From an uncultured Dialister sp. (GTDB lineage: Bacteria; Bacillota; Negativicutes; Veillonellales; Dialisteraceae), in contig UQYL01000006.1 of assembly GCA_900545365.1 (NCBI GenBank), positions 1-64,000 on the forward strand: a stretch of 64,000 bases of DNA, written 5' to 3'. Made by a program: the position numbers and the translations under genes. Of the stretch, positions 57,170 through 64,000 are shown piece after piece. Each line of letters starts with the position of its first letter. The first letter of the stretch is position 1. The notes beneath the pieces were generated by a model. It was not told where the DNA came from, did no database searches, and worked only from the letters and a program-made list of their open reading frames with translations.

Positions 57170-58314
57170 TGGAAAAAGAAGAGAGAGAAAAAAAACTGGG
57201 CGAAGCGAAAGCGCTCTACCTCCGGTGCCGCCTGGATGAAGCGTTTTCCCTTTTTGAAAAGCTCGCCCGCCATGGCAGCGGGGAGGCCATGTACTTCCTC
57301 GGCGAATATTACACGCAGGGATACGGCCACATCAGGAGGGATGAGAAAAAAGGCGCTCTCTGGAGAAAGCGCGGCGCAGCGGCGGGAAGCATTCTCGCCA
57401 TGCTGAATACGGCTTATGACCTGCCTGCTGACGCGCTCGCCCGATACCGCCTGCCGCGGGAGCTCTTCCCGGATATTCTCAGCCTGTGCCGGGCAGGGGA
57501 TATTTTCGCGCAGAATGAGATCCCCGACCTGTATCTTTACGGCATCGGAACGGAGAAAAATGTGGAAGAAGCCATCCGCTGGCTCAAGACGGCGGCGGAT
57601 CGGGGATTCTGGCGGCCCATGAACAAGCTCGGCGAGATCTACTGGTACGGCGAAGATGTGGAGCGGGACGAGGAAGAAGCCGTCCGGTGGTTCCGGAAGG
57701 CAAGCGCCATGGGCTACGGCGACGCGGAGCTCAATCTGGGCATGTGCTGGTACAGCGGAACAAAGAAAGACTATGAAAAAGCGGCGTCCCTTTTTCGGCG
57801 GGCCTTTGCCCACGGCGCTCTTTTCGCGGGAGACGCGGCGAACATGATGGGGCTCATGCATCTCGAAGGAAACGGTGTGGCAAAAGACCGGCGGGCCGCT
57901 TTCGCATGGATGAAGCGCGCCGCCGAATATGATTCCGTCGTCGGGATGAACCATCTGGCCGTCATGTATGAGAGCGGCATCGGTACTCCGGCAGATGAGG
58001 GAAAGGCGGAATATTGGTGCCGCTGCGCCGCTGACAGGGGCCATGCGGAAGCGGCGTGCCAATACGGCATCTACCAGCGGGAAAAAGGGCATGCAAAGGC
58101 GGCCATGCGCTATTTCCGGCAGTCTGCGGAAAAAGGAAACGCCCGCGGCCAAACGTGGCTCGCTTCGTGCTATCTTTACGGGATCGGCACAAAAGAAGAC
58201 CGGGAGGAAGCGCGAAAATGGCTGGAGAAAGCCGCCGCGCAGCGCGATGAGGCGGCGATCAAACTGTTAAAGGAAGATATGGGAATCGAATACAAAGGGC
58301 CCTTCGATACGTAA
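57169..58314 (+). CDS. SEL1-like tetratricopeptide-repeat protein, second copy
   Basis: 381 residues from ATG 57169 in the overlap with the previous stop. About seven to eight SEL1 units (EAMYFLGEYYTQGYGHIRRDEKKGALWR, MNKLGEIYWYGEDVERDEEEAVRWFR, MNHLAVMYESGIGTPADEGKAEYWCR). No secretion signal. It is a divergent paralogue of the upstream gene, and the pair may form a hetero-scaffold. The tag gene follows after 49 bases. Confidence 0.85.
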   Translation: MEKEEREKKLGEAKALYLRCRLDEAFSLFEKLARHGSGEAMYFLGEYYTQGYGHIRRDEKKGALWRKRGAAAGSILAMLNTAYDLPADALARYRLPRELFPDILSLCRAGDIFAQNEIPDLYLYGIGTEKNVEEAIRWLKTAADRGFWRPMNKLGEIYWYGEDVERDEEEAVRWFRKASAMGYGDAELNLGMCWYSGTKKDYEKAASLFRRAFAHGALFAGDAANMMGLMHLEGNGVAKDRRAAFAWMKRAAEYDSVVGMNHLAVMYESGIGTPADEGKAEYWCRCAADRGHAEAACQYGIYQREKGHAKAAMRYFRQSAEKGNARGQTWLASCYLYGIGTKEDREEARKWLEKAAAQRDEAAIKLLKEDMGIEYKGPFDT

Positions 58315-58363
58315 AGAGACCGCGGGGAGACCTGCGGCCTTTTGATTTCAGAAAGGAAAAACA

Positions 58364-58921
58364 ATGGAAAAAGAAACGCGCTGTCCCTGGTGTCTGTCTG
58401 ACCCGCTTCTCCGGGACTATCACGACCGGCGGTGGGGCCGTCCCGAACACGGAGATCGGGAACTTTTCGCGCAGCTCGTGCTGGAATGCTTCTCTATGGG
58501 GCTTTCATGGCGGCTCATCCTTCATAAAGAAGAAGCGCTCCGCCGGGCCTGCGGCGGGCTCGATCCGGAGATCTGCGCTCTGTACGGGCCGGAAAAAGAA
58601 GAAGAGCTCCTGCGCACGCCGGGGATCATTCATCACCGCGGCAAGATCAGAAGCATCGGGGAAAATGCCAGGGCTTTTCTGGAGGTGCGGAAAGAATGGG
58701 GCAGCTTCGACGCCTACCTGTGGCACTGGACAGAGGGAAAGCCCGTCGTCCGCACGCCGGAGACGCTGGATGATATTCCCGCGGAGGATGAGCTTTCGAG
58801 GAAGGTCAGCAGAGACATGAAAAAACGGGGGTTCCGGTATCTCGGCCCCGTCACGGTCTATTCCTATATGCAGGGCGTGGGTCTTATCAACGATCATCTC
58901 CTGTCCTGCCCGTACAAATGA
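58364..58921 (+). CDS. tag: DNA-3-methyladenine glycosylase I
   Basis: 185 residues behind AGAAAGGAAAAACA. The zinc-binding residues of E. coli Tag (Cys4, His17, His175, Cys179) correspond exactly to C7, H20, H178 and C182, and the catalytic region YHDRRWGRPEHGDRELFAQLVLE is conserved. It excises 3-methyladenine from DNA. It is transcribed toward a terminator shared with no other gene. Confidence 0.95.
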   Translation: MEKETRCPWCLSDPLLRDYHDRRWGRPEHGDRELFAQLVLECFSMGLSWRLILHKEEALRRACGGLDPEICALYGPEKEEELLRTPGIIHHRGKIRSIGENARAFLEVRKEWGSFDAYLWHWTEGKPVVRTPETLDDIPAEDELSRKVSRDMKKRGFRYLGPVTVYSYMQGVGLINDHLLSCPYK

Positions 58922-58943
58922 AGCGGCGAGAGCCGCTTTTTTC
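58921..58943 (+). terminator. Intrinsic terminator after tag
   Basis: AAGCGGC and GCCGCTT arms around GAGA, then TTTT. Confidence 0.85.
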
Positions 58944-59029
58944 ATATGCATTTTTCTTTCTGCCGCCGGAAACTCCGCAGAAAAGAATTTTTTGCTGCTG
59001 TTTTTTCAGTTCTTGTGGAAAAAGAAAAG

Positions 59030-59085
59030 TTTTTCACAAAGTTATCCACAAAATGTTGATAACTCTGTGAAAAATCAGTGGATAA
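59030..59085. repeat. Palindrome carrying a DnaA-box cluster outside oriC
   Basis: TTTTTCACA-AA-GTTATC (59030-59046) and GATAAC-TC-TGTGAAAAA (59058-59074) are inverted repeats across an 11-base centre. Within and beside it are DnaA-box matches: TTATCCACA 59042-59050 (perfect consensus), AGTGGATAA 59077-59085 (inverted TTATCCACT) and TTTTTCACA and its mirror. It lies in a gene-free interval between convergent genes. Confidence 0.65.
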
Positions 59086-59120
59086 GCACATTCATTTTTC
59101 TCTCTGCTGCCCGAACACAT

Positions 59121-59153
59121 AAAAAAGACCTCCGGATATGTCCGAAGGTCCCG
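59121..59153 (-). terminator. Intrinsic terminator of the flavodoxin operon
   Basis: GACCTTCGG and CCGGAGGTC arms on the minus strand followed by TTTTTT. Confidence 0.85.
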
Positions 59154-59165
59154 CGGGCTTTGCTC

Positions 59166-59699
59166 TCACAGTGAGCGGCCCAGTTCATAGGCTTCTTTCA
59201 TGTAAGGGGAAGCGGCGGTCATGGCGGGCGTGCCGCATCCTTTTCCGAGGATCATGCCCTGATCCCGGAAGGAAAGGTAACGGACCAGGGTCCGGTAGTG
59301 GGCGGTGAGGACATCAAACGTCCAGCTGTCACTGTTCCACGCGGCGGCGATGAGAGCGGAGCGCATCCTTTTTGCCGTAAGACTGCTGTTAAAGGCGCAG
59401 AAGCGGTCCACCGCCGCTTTCAGCTGGGCGGACATGCCGTAATAGTAGAGCGGCGTCACGAAGACGAGCATGTCGGAAGAGAGGATCTTTTCGCGGAGCG
59501 GTTCCATGCCGTCTTTCTGGACGCACGGGCCTTTGTAGCCGCAGCGGACGCAGCCCGTGCAGGGATGGATGCCGGCGCGGGGAATATCGACGGCGGATAT
59601 GGTGTGGCCCGCCTCTTCCGCGCCGCGGATGAACTGACCGGCAAGCAGATTGGAAGAGCCGTGCTGATTCGGGTTGCCTTCCAGTACGATGATCTTCAT
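59166..59699 (-). CDS. NADPH-dependent FMN reductase / iron-sulfur-flavoprotein-like protein
   Basis: 177 residues behind AAAGGAGATCCCC. GNPNQHGSSNLLAGQF (about 8-23) is the FMN phosphate loop; PCTGCVRCGYKGPCV (about 47-61) is a cysteine cluster as in flavodoxin-like oxidoreductases that reduce quinones or bind an iron-sulfur cluster; TPLYYYGMSAQLKAAVDR follows. Last gene of the TetR-controlled operon. Confidence 0.85.
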   Translation of the reverse strand: MKIIVLEGNPNQHGSSNLLAGQFIRGAEEAGHTISAVDIPRAGIHPCTGCVRCGYKGPCVQKDGMEPLREKILSSDMLVFVTPLYYYGMSAQLKAAVDRFCAFNSSLTAKRMRSALIAAAWNSDSWTFDVLTAHYRTLVRYLSFRDQGMILGKGCGTPAMTAASPYMKEAYELGRSL

Positions 59700-59711
59700 G
59701 GGGATCTCCTT

Positions 59712-60305
59712 TCAGAGAGAAAGACTGCCGAGCCAGGAACGGATCTCGCTTTCAGAGGGAGAGGAGCCGAAGCGTGTTCCTTCCAGCCAGCGGCCGCTGC
59801 CGGCCTGCTTCTCCAGAATTTCCGCGCTCGCGCCGATGCCGCTTCCGCCGGACGTGCAGAAAGGAATCACTGTTTTTCCGGTGAAATTATGATTTTCCAC
59901 AAAGGTGCTCATGATGCGCGGCGCTTCGCCGAACCAGATGGGGTAGCCGAGAAAAACGGTCTTGTATCCGGAAAGGCCGATCTCACCGGCCATGGCGGGC
60001 CGGGCGGCGGGATCGTCCATTTCACGGGAAGACCGGCTTTCCGGATCCCTGTAATTCAAGTCGGCCCGGGTGTAGGGCTCGGCGGGAAGAATTTCGTACA
60101 GATCGGCTCCCGCGGCAGAGGCGATCTTTTTCGCCGCTCCTTTCGTGTGGCCCGTGGCGGAGAAATACACCACCGCCCGGCTGTGGGGCTCCGCCGGAGA
60201 GGGCGCTTTCTTTTCGGGAGACGCGGCGCTGCCGCAGGCGGAAGCGAAAGCGGTCAGCCCCGCCGCGGCGAGGAGAAGAAGAAACTTTTTGCGGGTAAAA
60301 CGCAT
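59712..60305 (-). CDS. Exported flavodoxin-like lipoprotein
   Basis: 197 residues with AAGGAGGTTCCC before the start. A signal sequence with lipobox AFASAC (Cys about 24) is followed by a flavodoxin fold (VVYFSATGHTKGAAKKIA, GYPIWFGEAPRIMSTF, PFCTSGGSGIG). An outer-face flavodoxin is unusual, since flavodoxins normally work in the cytoplasm. The twin-arginine motif is not obvious (RFTRKKF), so how it acquires FMN is open. It closely resembles the cytoplasmic flavodoxin at 61035-61505 in the same operon. Confidence 0.85.
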   Translation of the reverse strand: MRFTRKKFLLLLAAAGLTAFASACGSAASPEKKAPSPAEPHSRAVVYFSATGHTKGAAKKIASAAGADLYEILPAEPYTRADLNYRDPESRSSREMDDPAARPAMAGEIGLSGYKTVFLGYPIWFGEAPRIMSTFVENHNFTGKTVIPFCTSGGSGIGASAEILEKQAGSGRWLEGTRFGSSPSESEIRSWLGSLSL

Positions 60306-60322
60306 GGGAACCTCCTTTTCAT

Positions 60323-60952
60323 TTACAGAAGCGAAGCGAGGAGGCGCTCGATGAAGCGTCCCGCCAGCTCCGATATGGTGAAGCGCACATAGGGGACGCC
60401 GGCCATCTCCATGGCGCGGATCTGCTTCTCCGTGTGCGACGTGTAGGGATAGATGCCGAAGAGGAAGGGGAAGAAAGCATAGAGGAAGCTTTCTTCTTTT
60501 TCTTTCGTCATGGACGGGAACGCCGTTTCCAGCGCGCGGAAAAGGGCGGCTGTCACGGCGGCGTAAGATCTCTTGAAATCGGCGAGGCGCTCTGTGCGGC
60601 TGTTCGTCTCCATATCGTAGAGATTCATGGCCATGAGGCGGAGCATGACGGGGCGGTCTTCCAGCGTGGCGGCGAGTTTTTCCGCGAAGACCGGCGCGGG
60701 GAGGGGCGCGCCTTTCTCAGCGAGAGCGGAGAGGTCTTTCGCCCAGAGCTCGTGTTCCCGCTGAAGCAGGGCGAGGAAGATTTCTTCCTTCGTGTGGAAA
60801 TAATTGTAGATCGACGTGCGTGTGAAGGATGTCTTTTTTCCGATATCGCCGATGGTGATCTCCCGGAAGCTCATGGTCTCGTAGAGGGAGGCGCAGGCGG
60901 AGATGATCTCTTCCCGTCTCGCCCGGGAAAGTTCGGGAGAAGCTTTTCTCAT
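60323..60952 (-). CDS. TetR-family transcriptional regulator
   Basis: 209 residues with GAAGG eight bases upstream. The helix-turn-helix is at about 12-58 (FREITIGDIGKKTSFTRTSIYNYFHTKEEIFLALL), followed by a helical ligand domain. It is encoded within the operon it probably controls: two TGACA-N3-TGTCA palindromes flank the operon promoter at 61525-61573. The effector is unknown; an electrophile or quinone would suit the flavoprotein genes. Confidence 0.88.
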   Translation of the reverse strand: MRKASPELSRARREEIISACASLYETMSFREITIGDIGKKTSFTRTSIYNYFHTKEEIFLALLQREHELWAKDLSALAEKGAPLPAPVFAEKLAATLEDRPVMLRLMAMNLYDMETNSRTERLADFKRSYAAVTAALFRALETAFPSMTKEKEESFLYAFFPFLFGIYPYTSHTEKQIRAMEMAGVPYVRFTISELAGRFIERLLASLL

Positions 60953-61034
60953 GATATGCCTTCTTTCCGGGCCGGAAAGAAAGAAGAACGGCCGCTGGAT
61001 GTACTGTGCAGAGTATGTTTCCGCATGGAAGGGC

Positions 61035-61505
61035 TCATTTTTTCAGAACGCGCTTCGCCCATGCGGCGGCTCCGGAATTGAGAAGCGCTCCTTTCTGCCA
61101 CGACGCGCCGGGCGCATGAGCGCGGAGACTCTGTTCGGCCCGGGTGATGCCGCTTCCGCCGGAGGTGGCGAAGGGGATCACCGTTTTCCCGGAGAGGCCG
61201 CACGTTTCGAGAAAAGTATCCACGATGCGGGGCTCTTCGTACCACCAGATGGGAAATCCCAGGACGACCGTATCATAACCGCTGAGATCGGGCAGACGGC
61301 CTGCCAGCGCGGGACGGCACGCGGGATCGTGAGATTCCATGGTGGTGCGGCTCTTTTTGTCTGTCCAGTCCAGGTCTGCCCGGGTATAAGGCTCCGCCGG
61401 GGTGAGAGCATACAGATCGGCTCCTGCCGCTTCCGCGATCTCTCTGGCCGCGCGGGCCGTTGTGCCGGTGGCGGAGAAATAGACGACCATTATTTTCTTA
61501 TTCAT
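61035..61505 (-). CDS. Flavodoxin family protein
   Basis: 156 residues, AAAGGAGGTCC before the start. VVYFSATGTTARAAREIAE is the FMN phosphate loop, FPIWWYEEPRIVDTFLE carries the flavin-stacking aromatics, and ATSGGSGI closes the site. First gene of the four-gene operon flavodoxin - tetR - exported flavodoxin - FMN reductase, spacings 82, 17 and 12 bases. A cytoplasmic one-electron carrier or quinone reductase role is likely. Confidence 0.88.
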   Translation of the reverse strand: MNKKIMVVYFSATGTTARAAREIAEAAGADLYALTPAEPYTRADLDWTDKKSRTTMESHDPACRPALAGRLPDLSGYDTVVLGFPIWWYEEPRIVDTFLETCGLSGKTVIPFATSGGSGITRAEQSLRAHAPGASWQKGALLNSGAAAWAKRVLKK

Positions 61506-61524
61506 ACATAGGACCTCCTTTTAC

Positions 61525-61574
61525 TGACATTCTGTCATCAAATTTACTATGCGCTTTTTCTGACAATATGTCAA
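61525..61574. promoter_or_regulatory. Operon promoter with two TetR-type operators
   Basis: Operators TGACATTCTGTCA (61525-61537) and TGACAATATGTCA (61561-61573) share the form TGACA-N3-TGTCA, 36 bases apart. The minus-strand promoter is TTGACA (61574-61569) and CATAGT (61551-61546), spacer 17. The first operator lies after the -10, the second covers the -35, so repressor binding would block transcription. Confidence 0.78.
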
Positions 61575-61596
61575 TGTATAAAAGCAAAAATTTCTG

Positions 61597-61625
61597 TTGC
61601 ATGGATGAGAAAACTGCATTATAAT
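61597..61625 (+). promoter_or_regulatory. Promoter of the glycine riboswitch leader
   Basis: TTGCAT at 61597-61602 and TATAAT at 61620-61625, spacer 17, about 37 bases before the riboswitch. Confidence 0.65.
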
Positions 61626-61661
61626 CACATACAATCAATTTTATATCTGTGGATGATGTAT

Positions 61662-61811
61662 GCGGGAGAAGACGCGAGTCTGCCGAAGGAGTAACACTCT
61701 CAGGCGCCGTAAGGCAGTACCGTATGCGGACACACTCTGGAGAGTCCCATTCAATTGGGCGCCGAAGGTGCACGGACGCAGGTCCTAATCTCTCAGGCAA
61801 AAGGACAGAGA
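61662..61811 (+). promoter_or_regulatory. Tandem glycine riboswitch
   Basis: Two gcvT-type aptamers in series. The first contains GCGGGAGAAGACG, GCCGAAGGAGTAAC and CTCTCAGGC; the second contains CTGGAGAGTCCC, GCGCCGAAGGTGCACG and TCTCAGGCAAAAGGACAGAG. A terminator follows at 61846-61891. The switch senses glycine; in front of AGCS transporters either turning on export or uptake with glycine has been described for the class. Confidence 0.95.
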
Positions 61812-61845
61812 ATATCCCCGATCATTTTTCCGTGATGGGCGAAAT

Positions 61846-61891
61846 TTCCGGTCTCCAGAGTACCAGTCTCAGGGAGGCCGGTATTTTTTTA
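61846..61891 (+). terminator. Expression-platform terminator of the glycine riboswitch
   Basis: CCGGTCTCC and GGAGGCCGG arms (nine pairs including one G-U) followed by seven T, ending about 40 bases before the symporter start. Confidence 0.85.
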
Positions 61892-61933
61892 TCGGCGGGA
61901 CGATCCTTCCCGCGCCCGTAAGGAGGAATGAAT

Positions 61934-63322
61934 ATGGATCTGGAATTACTCAAATCAGTGGACAGCTTTATATGGGGGCCGCCGCTTCTGGCGCTCCTCG
62001 TGGGGACGGGCATCCTGCTCACGTGCCGTCTCCGCCTGATCCAAGTATTCAGGCTCAAAAAAGCGCTGTCTCTCATTTTTTCCGCCCAGAATAACGGCGA
62101 AGGCGACATCAACAGTTTCAAGGCCCTCTGCACGGCCCTGGCCGCGACGATCGGCACAGGCAATATCGTAGGTGTCGCCACGGCGATCCACGCCGGCGGC
62201 CCGGGGGCGCTCTTCTGGATGTGGATGGCCGCTTTCTTCGGCATGGCCACGAAGTACGCCGAAGGTCTTCTGGCGGTGAAATACCGTGAGACCGACGCGA
62301 ACGGCCACATCGCCGGCGGCCCCATGTACTACATCAAGAACGGCCTCGGAGAAAAATGGAAGCCCCTCGGCACGCTCTTTGCGGTCTTCGGCATCCTCGT
62401 GGCTTACTTCGGCATCGGCACATTTGCTCAGGTCAATTCCATCGTAGAGATCACTCAGATCACCATGGGCGTCCCCGTGGAATGGACGGCGGCCATCCTT
62501 ACGGTCCTCGTGGCGGCAGTCACCATCGGCGGGCTCCAGTCCATCTCCCGCGTGGCGGAAAAGATCGTCCCCGCCATGGCGGTGATCTACTTCCTCACCA
62601 CGGTGGGCGTCATCGCTTATTTCTGGGAAGACATCCCCGCGGCGGCGGCTCTTGTCATGGAGAGCGCCTTCACCGGCACCGCGGCGGCGGGGGGATTCCT
62701 CGGCGCGACGGTCATGATGGCCATCCAGAACGGCGTCGCCCGGGGCGTTTTCTCCAATGAATCCGGCCTCGGTTCCGCGCCTATCGCGGCAGCCGCCGCT
62801 AAAACGAAATGGCCGGCGGAGCAGGGGCTCATCTCCATGACGGGCACTTTCATCGACACCATCATCATCTGCACGCTGACGGGACTTACCATCATCGTGT
62901 CCGGCTTCTGGTCGAGCGATATGAATGGGGCGGCCCTTACGAACGCCGCTTTCTCCGCGGCCTTCCCCGCGTTCGGCGGCTACTTCCTCATGATCTCCCT
63001 CGTGCTTTTCGCCTTTACCACCATCCTCGGGTGGAACTACTACGGCGAACGGTGCGCGGAATATCTCTTCGGCGTGAAGATCATCCTGCCCTACCGGATC
63101 GTATTTATCGTTCTCGTGGCATGCGGCGCGTTTCTCAAGCTCGAATCGATCTGGGTGCTCGCGGATATCGTGAACGGGCTCATGGCCGTGCCGAATCTGA
63201 TCGCTCTCATCGGCCTCTCCGGCGTGGTCGCGGCGGAGACAAAGCGCTACATGGCGCATCTGGCGGAAGAAGAAGCGGAGAAAAAAGCGCCGGAACTGGT
63301 GCCCGCGGAAGCGGAGAAATAA
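61934..63322 (+). CDS. Alanine/glycine:cation symporter (AGCS family)
   Basis: 462 residues from ATG 61934, seven bases after AGGAGG; the ATG at 61928 is too close. About eleven membrane spans with the AGCS signatures: NSFKALCTALAATIGTGNIVGVATAI near residue 50, AGGPMYYIKNGL near residue 120 and NGVARGVFSNESGLGSAPIAAAAA near residue 265. It moves alanine or glycine with sodium. The glycine riboswitch upstream indicates glycine as physiological signal and probable substrate. Confidence 0.94.
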   Translation: MDLELLKSVDSFIWGPPLLALLVGTGILLTCRLRLIQVFRLKKALSLIFSAQNNGEGDINSFKALCTALAATIGTGNIVGVATAIHAGGPGALFWMWMAAFFGMATKYAEGLLAVKYRETDANGHIAGGPMYYIKNGLGEKWKPLGTLFAVFGILVAYFGIGTFAQVNSIVEITQITMGVPVEWTAAILTVLVAAVTIGGLQSISRVAEKIVPAMAVIYFLTTVGVIAYFWEDIPAAAALVMESAFTGTAAAGGFLGATVMMAIQNGVARGVFSNESGLGSAPIAAAAAKTKWPAEQGLISMTGTFIDTIIICTLTGLTIIVSGFWSSDMNGAALTNAAFSAAFPAFGGYFLMISLVLFAFTTILGWNYYGERCAEYLFGVKIILPYRIVFIVLVACGAFLKLESIWVLADIVNGLMAVPNLIALIGLSGVVAAETKRYMAHLAEEEAEKKAPELVPAEAEK

Positions 63323-63351
63323 AAAAGAAGCGGATCTTTCCGCTTTTTTTA
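63323..63351 (+). terminator. Intrinsic terminator after the AGCS gene
   Basis: AAGCGGA and TCCGCTT arms around TCTT, then TTTTT. Confidence 0.85.
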
Positions 63352-63394
63352 TTGCTCCGCCGCCGGAAAAGAGGGAAATCCGCGGGGCGGATCT

Positions 63395-63424
63395 TCTACA
63401 GGCGCTTTTCCTTTTTGATATAAT
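63395..63424 (+). promoter_or_regulatory. Putative promoter of the shikimate-kinase-like gene
   Basis: TATAAT at 63419-63424 with a weak -35 TCTACA at 63395-63400, spacer 18. Confidence 0.45.
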
Positions 63425-63496
63425 AATGAAAAAGAATGGGCACGCGCGCCCGCGGATGACGGGCCGGGCCGGAGAGCGTGCCGGGCAGAGGCGCAT

Positions 63497-64000
63497 ATGA
63501 AGAAAAGAAATATCGTACTGATCGGGCCGATGGGCACGGGGAAGAGCCGCGCCGCGCGGATCCTCGCGGACGGTTTCGGCTGGCAGCTGGCCGATACAGA
63601 CCGCATCATGGAACGCATGACGGGGCAGAAGATCGCCGACTACTGGCGGGACGCCGGGCCGGAGGCCTTCGCTGAAACAGAAATGGACATCATCAATCAC
63701 GTCCGCTTTTATCATGAAGCGGTCATCGCCATGGGCGGAAATTTCCCCATGACGGAAGAAAAATTCAGGCTGCTTTCGGAGCACGGGCTGATCGTGCTCC
63801 TGGTGGCGCGTCCGTTCCGTCTGGCGGAACGCGTGTCGAAGCGCATCGGGAAGCGGCCCACCATGGATTATTCCAATGTGGACGGCTTTGTCCGGCGCAT
63901 GCGGAACCAGTGGGAATCGTGGAAGCCCAGGGCGGACGCGGTCTTCAATACGACAAACCGCCATCCCGCGCAGACGGCGCTTCTCATCGCGCGGTTCATC
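63497..64000 (+). CDS. Shikimate-kinase-like protein, 3' end outside window
   Basis: 168 codons inside the window, no stop; start at 63497 six bases after AGAGG. P-loop GPMGTGKS (10-17) and the DTD pair (D33, D35) are as in AroK, and the lid carries KRIGKRPTMD. The shikimate-binding arginine of GExxFRxxE is replaced by alanine (GPEAFAETE, A59), and the GGG loop reads GGN. The fold is clearly that of shikimate kinases, but with these changes shikimate may not be the substrate. The 3' neighbours, which could show whether it belongs to aromatic amino acid synthesis, are not visible. Confidence 0.8.
   Translation, partial: MKKRNIVLIGPMGTGKSRAARILADGFGWQLADTDRIMERMTGQKIADYWRDAGPEAFAETEMDIINHVRFYHEAVIAMGGNFPMTEEKFRLLSEHGLIVLLVARPFRLAERVSKRIGKRPTMDYSNVDGFVRRMRNQWESWKPRADAVFNTTNRHPAQTALLIARFI

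Noticed and set aside
63427..63500. A 24-codon frame ending in the start of the shikimate-kinase-like gene, possible leader peptide
   Set aside because: No Shine-Dalgarno, no run of a single amino acid and no attenuator stem.
61955..63964. A 669-codon minus-strand frame opposite the AGCS gene
   Set aside because: Shadow of a well-supported symporter gene; it also crosses the terminator and the next gene.
1..64000. CRISPR arrays, rRNA operons, intact insertion sequences, prophage genes
   Set aside because: I looked for regularly spaced repeats, rRNA core sequence, DDE transposases and phage structural genes and saw none.

Overview
The window looks like a chromosomal segment around the replication origin of a high-GC, diderm Firmicute, most likely Negativicutes (Veillonellales type). 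This is an inference. It rests on the dnaA-dnaN-yaaA-recF order with a nearby parA-parB-parS system, three classic Firmicute RNA switches (Ile T-box, SAM-I, glycine), a HutP-like protein, tandem LarA proteins and a type IV pilus/type II secretion-like operon. Most genes use GC-rich third positions. The 4.07-6.4 kb pair does not and looks acquired.

Layout. 1-3.9 kb: envelope glycan genes (two DUF6056 membrane proteins, a GtrB/ArnC-like glycosyltransferase, a ChbG/HpnK-type deacetylase). 4-7.7 kb: an A+T-rich island with an iron-sulfur F420-dehydrogenase-like protein, a polysaccharide pyruvyl transferase and a truncated serine recombinase. 7.8-16.9 kb: transport and metabolism (NimA-like flavoprotein, NhaC, SLC13 transporter with nitrilase, HutP-like regulator, Kef-type antiporter, TauE/SafE exporter). 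17-20.2 kb: two larA genes. Between them lie the 3' tip of a third larA and a compact locus with the features of a par/Fst-type type I toxin-antitoxin system. 20.3-31.9 kb: nitroreductase, DUF523, ileS with T-box, metQ with SAM-I riboswitch, MFS transporter, SAP-domain protein, tRNA-Arg(CCU), LMW-PTP and small regulators. 32-41.8 kb: PBP1A and an eleven-gene pilus/secretion operon on the minus strand. 42-47.8 kb: bipartite oriC, dnaA, dnaN, yaaA, recF and a DUF721 (DciA-like) protein. 47.8-58.9 kb: two PPK2 kinases, a frameshifted cyclopropane-fatty-acid synthase gene, a sodium/solute symporter, parA/parB, DUF4446, an M23 peptidase, two SEL1-repeat proteins and tag. 59-64 kb: a TetR-controlled flavodoxin operon, a glycine riboswitch with its AGCS symporter, and the start of a shikimate-kinase-like gene.

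The most unusual item is at 18.46-18.78 kb. It has convergent promoters, a short hydrophobic peptide gene whose ribosome binding site is in a hairpin, and a roughly 65-nt RNA carrying an imperfect direct copy of the antisense of the toxin start region, so the two transcripts can pair. The toxin frame appears to have lost one base. Other points worth checking are a slippery A AAA AAC heptamer at the break in the cfa gene, an orphan HutP, a second DnaA-box cluster inside a palindrome near 59.05 kb, and three parS sites flanking parAB. Long open frames antisense to real genes are common here because of the high GC and were left out.
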